Below, in pieces: positions 56,886 to 64,000 of a stretch of DNA of 64,000 nt. Position 1 is the first letter of the stretch; each line of letters begins with the position of its first letter. The translations under genes and the position numbers were made by a program. The notes under the pieces were generated by a model. That model worked only from the letters and a program-made list of their open reading frames with translations, was not told the DNA's origin and did no database searches. The DNA comes from Ariolimax columbianus (lineage: Eukaryota; Mollusca; Gastropoda; Stylommatophora; Arionidae), in the NCBI GenBank assembly GCA_036924085.1, contig JAVGWX010000002.1:155414816-155478815 (forward strand), in the 5' to 3' direction.

Positions 56886-56989
56886 TTGCTGCTACCAAGA
56901 TTTGCATCCGATTATTGACATGTTGAACACTTTTAATGACATTCGTACTACTCTAGTTATCAAATTATATGAGGCGATTTTAGGGATTC

Positions 56990-57735
56990 ATTGAATTAAG
57001 CTCTTTCTTTCTGGTAGTTTATCGTCAGAGCAAAGGTCATACAAAGACACTGGATTGTTTGTAAGGCCGATTGATCTCTGCACATCTTTTTTTCTCTCAT
57101 TTATCTCGTAAGGCCAGTATTGTTTTCTCGCATCGTGGTTGGACGTGCAGTTTTGTAGGATATGTTTTCCCTAATCATGGCATAACCAAATAAGGGCACA
57201 TGTCATCTCTCTAATTCTATATTTGTTGTCAAGTTGATCCTTGAGTTTACTATGTCTAGTTCCTACTCTGACGATGACGACTTGCTCTTATAAACCTAAA
57301 TCACCGTGGTTTCTTGTTTGTTTTAGAAGAGGGGCAACTGATTAGTCTATTTTCCCCAGAAGTTGATGTTAATTATGATATTTGCTTCTTCATACATTAT
57401 GCTCAGGTCTGTTTGCGACGAATCTCCACCACACTTTGCTAGTCTATACGCAGCTTTATTGCCTTCGATATTGCAGTGAGAAAGTATCAACGTAATGACT
57501 GACTCGGCCGAACCGGCAGAAGGCTGTGTCAGGGGGTATAAGCATTGCTTAATATCTCTTTCTGTATAAGGATTTAGAGCTGCTATTACTAACGAGACAT
57601 CAGTCAGAAAAAATGTGTTTACTTTATGGATATCTTCATCTTAGATTTCAAGAAAAACAGCAGCTTTCAGTGCTTTTACTTTCACGTAGAAGTTTGTGGA
57701 GTATCATTCCTTTGTTAGAACTATTAGAGCCAAAT
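56990..57735 (-). mobile_element. Decayed RNase H LINE relic, minus strand
   Basis: The minus strand reads VKALKAAVFLEI (about 57690), FFLTDVSLVIAAL (about 57595), LILSHCNIEGNKAAYRLAKC (about 57460-57510) and SIMYEEANIIINI. It continues with RVGTRHSKLKDQLDNKYRIR (about 57230-57300) and GKHILQNC (about 57150). These align block by block with the RNase H LINE at 53380-54180, but with stops, frameshifts and a changed catalytic Asp (KAAYRLA in place of EADRLA). It is an older member of the same or a close family. Confidence 0.72.
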
Positions 57736-58009
57736 CCAGTCTCGGACTTATGCTTCAACAAACGAGCACATGTGATATGTATGAATTAATGAAAGAATTA
57801 TGAACGGATGTAACAATGAATGAGTGAATGAATGAATAAATGACAAAGTGCATCTACCTCATCCATTCAGTCTGAGACCCTTCTATAAGCTGTGCCGCTG
57901 CTCTGGTACACAATCTTAACATCAACTTTCATAATTCTTCGCCAAACTGTCGTAACATAATTTAACGTAGCTAACCCTGCCACTTATATGTTGAAGCAAA
58001 GGCCCAGCC
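57736..58009. other. No recognisable feature
   Basis: Short simple repeat GAATGAATGAATGAATAAAT at about 57820-57841. Confidence 0.4.
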
Positions 58010-58880
58010 TGCATTTGACAGAAGTCAAATCAGTCGTGCAATACAAATTCAGTGACAACATCAGTCGTGCAATACAAACTCAGGGACAAAATCAGTCGTA
58101 CAATAAAACTCAGGAATCGTAATCAGTTGGGCAAGTCAAACTGAGGAAGGAAATAATTCAGGGAATTCAAACTCAGGAATCAAATCAGTCGGGTAATTCA
58201 AACACAGGAATTAAATAAATTTGGAAATATAATCTAAGGAATGAGACCAATCAGAAAATACAAACTCAGGAATGAAATTAATTAGTAAATGTAAATTCAG
58301 AAATAATAAAGAAGTCAGGAAATAGAATTACATAAATACGTTAGGACATGCAAAACACAGCCAAGTCTAGGATCATTCTCAACAGTGATTTGTGTTTTGT
58401 ACCGCGAATTCGTTCTATTTCTCAGTGTGGATGATGTTTGCATTGATTATAAACCTTGGCACAAGATGAGTTCAGATGAGTTTTGCAATTTAATTGGCCT
58501 AAGCATGTGACGTTTCATTTGTATTTTTCCCTGATGAGTCCGACGGCGTATCTATAGTACGCAATGTGCAAACTCAGGAAAGAAAGAATTTAAAAAATTC
58601 AAATTGAGGAATACATTACCCCAAGAAATACAGAACTCGGACGCAAGGTAACTACAAATTTAGGTACGAAATACGTTTGAAAATACAAACTCAAGAACTA
58701 AAAACAAGTCCGGAAAAAAAAATTCAAGAAATTAAAAAGTCTGAAAATACTAAATCAGGAAGGCAAAACATTAGAAAATAGTGAAATAAGTCAAGAAATA
58801 AAAACATGGCAATGAAAAAAGTCAACAAATATAGTGCAATGAAATAAGTCAGGAAAAAGCAAACTCGCAAGAAGAGATAA
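58010..58880. repeat. Degenerate repeat of about 30 bp, interspersed
   Basis: Motifs like CAAACTCAGGAATGAAATCA with GTCGGGAAATA occur at irregular spacing at 58020-58340 and 58560-58870. Every copy differs; this is an old array, interrupted at 58340-58560. Confidence 0.7.
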
Positions 58881-58882
58881 CA

Positions 58883-59150
58883 TTATTTGACTTTAGCTAC
58901 TAATTCACTTAGAGGGGAATGGCGGGCAGCATCAAGTAGCACACTGACACGTACAGACTGTGTTACAACCACAGGACAGTCCAGAAATGTTTGATCTTCA
59001 GTGCTGAAAGTCATGCCAGCATGTGTGTTTAAGGAACAGATGAAATCTTCTGCCAGCAATGGTGAGTATTTAGTCAACAAACCAGGGACAAGTACATATA
59101 TGTTCATCAATATACGCAATGCGGCCCTTAATTGGGTTTTTTTTTACATT
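58883..59150 (-). other. Candidate terminal exon, unidentified protein
   Basis: The minus frame is open for about 89 codons to TAA at the low-coordinate end. It reads TQLRAALRILMNIYVLVPGL, then LLAEDFICSLNTHAGMTFS, FLDCPVVVTQSVRVSVLLDA and ARHSPLSELVAKVK. It alternates hydrophobic and polar residues as in helical-repeat proteins and has no low-complexity stretch, so it is one of the better host-exon candidates. An ATG lies 4 codons into the RILM segment, but it has no special context. An AATTAAG acceptor-like AG precedes the frame without a good pyrimidine tract. Family unknown. Confidence 0.38.
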
Positions 59151-60029
59151 AGGAAATAGGAATACAGTTTCAGGAGAGCTAGAAAATATTTAGTTAAATA
59201 ACGGAGATAGCGAAGATATTTTGAAAGTGCCACCAGACAGCAGATAGCGTAAACAAAAGAGACGTGGATTGTGTATACAGAAACAGTGGGCCGCGTGATT
59301 TAGCTGGATGACGATTTCTCAACCTGCAAACAGCACATACCTCACATACACGTAATCATTAATTTTTAGTTAACACTGTTAGTGGATATTTGCATTATCT
59401 TCTTAAACGTTATTTGCACGTACAAAAAATGTACATTCATGCATTTCTCCCGAGTTGCACTCGAGTTTGAAAAATATATATGGCCACTGTAACATACTAA
59501 GAATATAATAAAATGAGAAATGAGGGTTGTACATGAGGCTTTCAATCGATTTGTGTCAAATCTTTGCTTGCTCACCCCTCACTGAAACTACTCAAATACA
59601 GATTTATAGTTTGTGACTAGTTGTAATTCTGATCCTATACTTCGATGAAAGCTGAAATGTGAATCAATCAAATCGGACAATTAATATGTTTTATTGTTTA
59701 AAAAAGTAATCTACGTTAATAATCTTCCACTGGTACTTTTGCATACTGACCATGGGAAGGTCAGCAACTGGTTGGTCAGTGCTAAGAATGTAATGTTGTC
59801 TGCGACTATCTCTCCATCTGACCCTGTTCTCAATAGGTCTCTTCAGTTTAGCAGAGGTACATGCCTTGGTGTCTCTGAAAGCCGGACTTGTGAGTCTTGG
59901 TCGTCTTCTTGTTCTTTTTTTCTTTTTCAAATAGTATGTCTATTCATTTACTTCAACTATCAGATATCTACATCAATTGTTCCAACAAAGGCATGTCCGT
60001 GACGGTCATTAAATTGGTGAGGTCGAAGA
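59151..60029. other. No gene supported
   Basis: AT-rich. Overlapping frames of about 80-100 codons at 59690-60000 on both strands contain possible LINE-like pieces, but no motif is certain. Confidence 0.35.
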
Positions 60030-61130
60030 GCAACCCGGTCAGATAAAACATACTGATCAACCTGGGAGCGAAGTGTAATCACCGTCAGGTAAAACACACT
60101 GATCAAAGTGGGAGCGAAGTGTAATCACCGTCAGGTAAAACATACTGATCAAAGTGGGAGCGAAGTGTAATCACCGTCAGGTAAAACATACTGATAAAAG
60201 TGGGAGCGAAGTGTAATCACCGTCAGGTAAAACATACTTATCAAAGTGGGAGCGAAGTGTAATCACCGTCAGGTAAAACATACTGATCAAAGTGGGAGCG
60301 AAGTGTAATCACCGTCAGGTAAAACATACTGATCAAAGTGGGAGCGAAGTGTAATCACCGTCAGGTAAAACATACTGATCAAAGTGGGAGCGAAGTGTAA
60401 TCACCGTCAGGTAAAACATACCGAACAACGTTGGAGCGAAGTGTAATCACCGTCAGGTAAAACATACTGAACAAAGTGGGAGCGAAGTGTAATCACCGTC
60501 AGGTAAAACATACTGAACAACGTTGAAGCGAAGTGTAATCACCATCAGATAAAATATACTGATCAACGTGGGAGCGAAGTATAATCTATCTATCTATCTT
60601 CAGGCTACTTATGTCGTTAAGCGTCGTGGGAAGGTGGGACCTCCTTTGTTTCATATTTTTTGGCAGGTGAAAATCCACTAGTGAATCGGCAAGTCAATCC
60701 CAGCATCTGTAAGTATAATCACGGTCTGGTAAAACATACTGATCAAAGTGGGTGGAACAGCAATCCGGGTCAAGGATCAATGTCGGAACAAATTGTAATC
60801 GCAGTCAGCTTAAACATACTGATCAAGGTTAGAGCAAAGTGTAATCAGGATCAGGTGAAACATACTTATCAAGGTGGGAGCGAAGTGCAATCAGGGTGAG
60901 GTAAAACAGACTGATCAAGGTGGGTGCGAAGAGTAACCAGGGTCAGGTGAAACATACTGATCAAGGTGGGTGCGAAGAGTAACCAGGGTCAGGTGAAACA
61001 TACTGATCAAGGTGGGTGCGAAGAGTAACCAGGGTCAGGTGAAACATACTGATCAAGGTAGTAGCGATGTATAATCAGGGCCAGCTAAAACATGCTGATA
61101 AAGGTGGGAGCGAAGTGTAATCTGGGCCAA
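60030..61130. repeat. 46-bp minisatellite with R1-like motif
   Basis: The unit begins GTGGGAGCGAAGTGTAATCA and continues CCGTCAGGTAAAACATACTGATCAAA. About twelve close units lie at 60030-60580; after an interruption (60590-60710, with a short TCTA repeat) diverged units with GGTGCGAAGAGTAACCAGGG continue to 61130. The GTCAGGTAAAACATACTGAT part matches the head of dispersed element R1. Confidence 0.93.
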
Positions 61131-61299
61131 GAATAAGACAACGTCTCGCATTTTCGTTCACGTTTCTGGAAATAGGTTGCGTCAGGAGTCTGGCAAGCGA
61201 GGTAAGTATTGACACTGCAAATCCCCTTAGAGGCGAGTTTACTAAGTAGCTTTGCATTGCAAATCAGATAGTATTGACCACGTACCCTTTGCCAAGAAC
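61131..61299. other. No recognisable feature
   Basis: Short unique spacer between two arrays. Confidence 0.4.
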
Positions 61300-61500
61300 G
61301 ACTCTATATGTAAGAAGCTGTAACATGCTCTATATGTAAGAAGCTGTAACATGCTCTTTATGTAAGAAGCTGTAACATGTTCTTTATGTAAGACGCTGTA
61401 ATATGCTCTATATGTAAGAAGCTGTAACATGCTCTATATGAAAGAAGCTGTAACATGCTCTATATGCAAGAATCTGTAACATGCTCTATATGTAGGAAGC
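61300..61500. repeat. 26-bp minisatellite, about 7 units
   Basis: The unit is TGTAAGAAGCTGTAACATGC followed by TCTATA, with few substitutions. Confidence 0.93.
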
Positions 61501-61769
61501 GTCACTGTAACATGCTACCAAATGGGCGCAGCAATGAATTAACTCTGCACGCGTAGCTTCACATAACAAAGACAACATACAACACTGGCTAGATTTCACT
61601 GTGTTCATCCATCTTGATTTTGGATCTAGAGTAACGCTGTTCTTAGCCTTTCTGCAATGGGGCAGTTCAGTAAACTATCTTCAAATCAGCAAGTTATCAA
61701 TATACAGAAAATACATTCACGTCTACATTCTCGACCGGTATCAAACTAGCACATTTCATATTAGCAGCT

Positions 61770-62027
61770 AGGGGACGGCGTGGCTTAGTGGTTAAGTGGC
61801 CCGGCTCATAAACCGAAGGTGCTGGGTTCGATCCCCATCACAGCACCGGCCGTTACCCCGAGGAGGCAAACCCTTAGAAAATGCAGGAGGAAGCAGACCC
61901 TTACATAAAATGCATGCTGAAGTCGGATGTACTGGGCCGACAGGCGCAAAATAAAAACTGCAGTGCAACGCACACCGCCTTGGGGATTAGAGAAATAAGG
62001 CCAACGCAAAAAACAAAAACAAAAAAA
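61770..62027 (+). mobile_element. tRNA-derived SINE (type B), intact copy
   Basis: 258 bp. A box-like GTGGCTTAGTGGTTAAG at 61780-61796, B box GGTTCGATCCC at 61825-61835, then a body with GGCCGTTACCCCGAGGAGGC and a poly(A)-rich end. Flanks ATATTAGCAGCT (61758-61769) and ATATGAGCAGCT (62028-62039) are a 12-bp target-site duplication with one mismatch. The same family is split by a LINE at 48217-51232. Transcription would be by RNA polymerase III from the internal boxes. Confidence 0.93.
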
Positions 62028-62089
62028 ATATGAGCAGCTGAAAATAATTAAAACGTATGACTGAACTGCGATGTAGCTTTTTATTTTTT

Positions 62090-62900
62090 CTCTAAAACTG
62101 TATAATAATAGTTGCCCATCGCAAACAAAGATGGCGACATAATCATACGATTGCTTCTCTGCTGGATGTAAAGACTAATCCTGGAACGGCATTCCCTGCC
62201 ACATTCAGGCCATGCATGTGGGGAGCCGGCTGTGGAAACGACGTGCGTGCTGTTTTTGCGAGCAGCACGCTTTAGCTGAGCCTCCATGATGGCTATACTC
62301 TCTGTGATCTGAGCACCATCATTGATACTAACCCTCGAGGTGTTGCACAAGCACCTCCCAGGAAGTGACTTCAACATTGAAACTTTTCAGGCACATTTTC
62401 AAAAAGTTTCTGCAGCGTTTCTTCTGCCTGCTCCCCTCATCATCTCTTCCCCCCTTCCCATGGGAAGCGTCTGTCTGCTTTGAGCTCACCGTATAACAGC
62501 TGTTTAGGGATGCGCTGATCTGGCATGCGAACAACGTGTCCAGTACACTCTAGCTGAGCTATTTTCAGAAGTGTATGGAAGCTCAACAAGTCAGATTTGC
62601 CAAGCATTTCAGAGTTAGGCACTTTGTCCTGTTACCTAATCCGGAGCAGCACACGTAGACAACGATTCAGCTATCTGGCGTGTCTGCTACACGCCATCCA
62701 TGTCTCACAAACATGCAGCAAAGTGGACAACGATTCAGCTATCTGGCGTGTCTGCTACACGCCATCCATGTCTCACAAACATGCAGCAAAGTGGACAACG
62801 ATTGAGCTATCTGGCGTGTCTGCTACACGCCATCCATGTCTCACAAACATGCAGGAAAGTGGACAACACCACAGAAGGATACATGTTTACCTTGGTGCGA
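62090..62900 (-). mobile_element. LINE C-terminal relic, minus strand
   Basis: Right to left the minus strand reads VVLSTFLHVCETWMACSRHA (about 62810-62870), then a tandem repeat. LLSFHTLLKIAQLECTGHVV and RMPDQRIPKQLLYGELKADR (about 62470-62600) follow, then FLKMCLKSFNVEVTSWEVL (about 62340-62400) and PECGRECRSRISLYIQQRS (about 62170-62220). The last piece corresponds to the C2H2-type tail seen intact in copy 1, here with the His residues lost. The reverse transcriptase is missing. Confidence 0.8.
62659..62866. repeat. 3 x 68-bp tandem repeat inside LINE C-terminal sequence
   Basis: Units start ACAACGATTCAGCTATCTGG and end CATGCAGCAAAGTGG. Three copies with a few substitutions lie in the LINE segment around the CETW block. 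Length is not a multiple of 3. Confidence 0.92.
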
Positions 62901-63504
62901 AACTGATGCCTTGAAGGCTCTAGACGTTTGCATGAACAATTGCCTTAGCAACCCTGTTATTGCCGTATGTTATATAACAATTGTTTGTACCCCACATTTA
63001 TCAGACAACAAAAAAGTTATATAGAAATAATGGAGAGCAAAAAACTGAATGCAAGGTGTGTGTTGTCTCTTACTATTATCATGGTTATACATCTATATAA
63101 TCATCAATCACGTGCTAAATCGTGGCAGGTGAAACATACCGCTTGCATCTGGAAACAGGGGGTCTTGCAGCATCCTGGTAAGCAAGGTAGGGATTGACAC
63201 TGTGAAAATCAGAGTGATAAGACTGTTGATATTCCTAACGCCAGAATGACATATGTCTGTTTCTTTCTATGATATAAGAAGGGCAACTGGAACCTGCCAG
63301 CAGAGAGTGACAGACAAAGTACGATTCGTTTTAGACGACACCAGGGAATTAATCAATACGTATAAGTGTTTGAAAATATGTTTAATTCCTGTCTAACTGC
63401 ATGTTTGTATGATATCTATTTGTCAATATTTATCTGTATAAATGTTTAACTCCCTACATCCAAACTTATGTCTGCCATCCCATCTGTATGTTATGTATAT
63501 ACAA
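62901..63504. other. No recognisable feature
   Basis: AT-rich unique sequence. Confidence 0.4.
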
Positions 63505-64000
63505 GGGGCTCTCCGAAATGAATGCCTCCTATTTCATTCCATGAAAACCATAACAGACACAAAAAAGTACAAAATATAATTTGATAGAGCAATGGCTTGA
63601 CTTCAGAAAACTATTTTTGAGCAAAGTTACCTCTCTTGGCTATATATTTTATCTAACAATGAGCAAGAGCGAGCATGCTCGTAAAAATCTGCACAAGCGG
63701 GACCCACTGTTTCACAACTGCTTTGGCAGCGTCGTTGTTAGGAATATGTTGCCCGCACAGTCCATCATTTATTGGCCTACACAGATGGGAGTCACAAAAC
63801 CTGGTTGCATGAAATCAAGAAGGATCATCCCTTTCTTACCCCAAAAGACAGTACACATCACTTTACCTACAGAGGGTTGCCTACGGACTTTTTAAACCGA
63901 TGGAAAATTCACAAGTCGCCCCTCCATGACTGCCGTTCTTACTCACGATATAGACGGTGGTATCACGTCTCATCACCAGTGATGATATAAATCTAAAAAA
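63505..64000 (-). mobile_element. Mariner-type transposase relic, runs to window edge
   Basis: On the minus strand ITGDET (about 63970-63985) corresponds to the first catalytic Asp region of mariner transposases. The usual Trp codon after it is a stop (TGA). Further on, GMILLDFMQPG (about 63798-63828) matches the conserved block before the second catalytic Asp. Frames change at least twice, so it is a pseudogene. The left edge after TATA at about 63500-63504 (CAAGGGGCTCTCCGAAATGA) may be a terminal inverted repeat; the other end lies beyond the window. Confidence 0.62.

Noticed and set aside
59691..60002. Coding exon on either strand
   Set aside because: Overlapping frames of similar length on both strands, with no recognisable domain and no clear splice sites.

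Overview
This is a stretch of repeat-rich metazoan nuclear DNA. There are no bacterial-style operons, no rRNA and no CRISPR. The non-LTR retrotransposon families are the apurinic-endonuclease type, with C-terminal regions of the kind common in molluscs and other lophotrochozoans. tRNA-derived SINEs, a Penelope-like fragment and a mariner fragment are also present. A marine or freshwater invertebrate, most likely a mollusc, is an inference; species cannot be read from the sequence. No complete host gene is visible. Seven short open frames look like possible host exons (468-821 minus, 3078-3289 plus, 8158-8562 plus, 12336-12529 minus, 38306-38463 plus, 46871-47059 plus, 58883-59150 minus). All are weak to moderate calls.

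Layout. 1-5300: a 44-bp minisatellite (about 1.8 kb), a candidate exon, and a 30/60-bp minisatellite. 5334-7793: a LINE with its 5' part inverted, itself hit by a second LINE fragment. 8158-12900: a small ORF, three copies of a dispersed element (called R1 here), a tRNA-derived SINE and a 32-bp array. 14107-18206: a near full-length LINE (endonuclease, reverse transcriptase, C-terminal C2H2 finger) with the 5' half inverted. 18320-19020: a Penelope-like 3' end with a GIY-YIG motif. 20640-25457: several decayed LINEs, a perfect 8 x 67-bp array grown from LINE coding sequence, and a 130-bp ultra-short LINE insertion. 26656-29745: a third LINE with an inverted 5' half. 32100-33130: a LINE relic. 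33420-37440: a 4-kb satellite with a 51-bp unit that contains a 1,364-bp tandem duplication. 40600-46140: a LINE relic, then a 5'-truncated LINE inserted with a clear duplication into TG-rich degenerate repeat DNA. 47862-51245: nested insertions (SINE, SINE, LINE), each with its own target-site duplication. 52100-57740: a 39-bp array, an RNase H LINE 3' end with target-site duplication, another LINE relic, and an RNase H LINE relic on the minus strand. 58000-64000: degenerate repeats, a 46-bp array related to R1, a second SINE copy, a LINE C-terminal relic containing a 3 x 68-bp array, and a mariner-type transposase relic.

How the parts relate. Almost all recognisable sequence comes from target-primed reverse transcription: 3' ends are kept, 5' ends are truncated or inverted, and short direct repeats flank several insertions. 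Two processes recur. One is inversion of the 5' half of LINE copies at a single internal breakpoint (three cases), the arrangement expected from twin priming. The other is local tandem amplification of 67-70 bp pieces inside LINE coding regions (three cases). No new enzyme system or defence system was found; the most unusual features are these structural ones.
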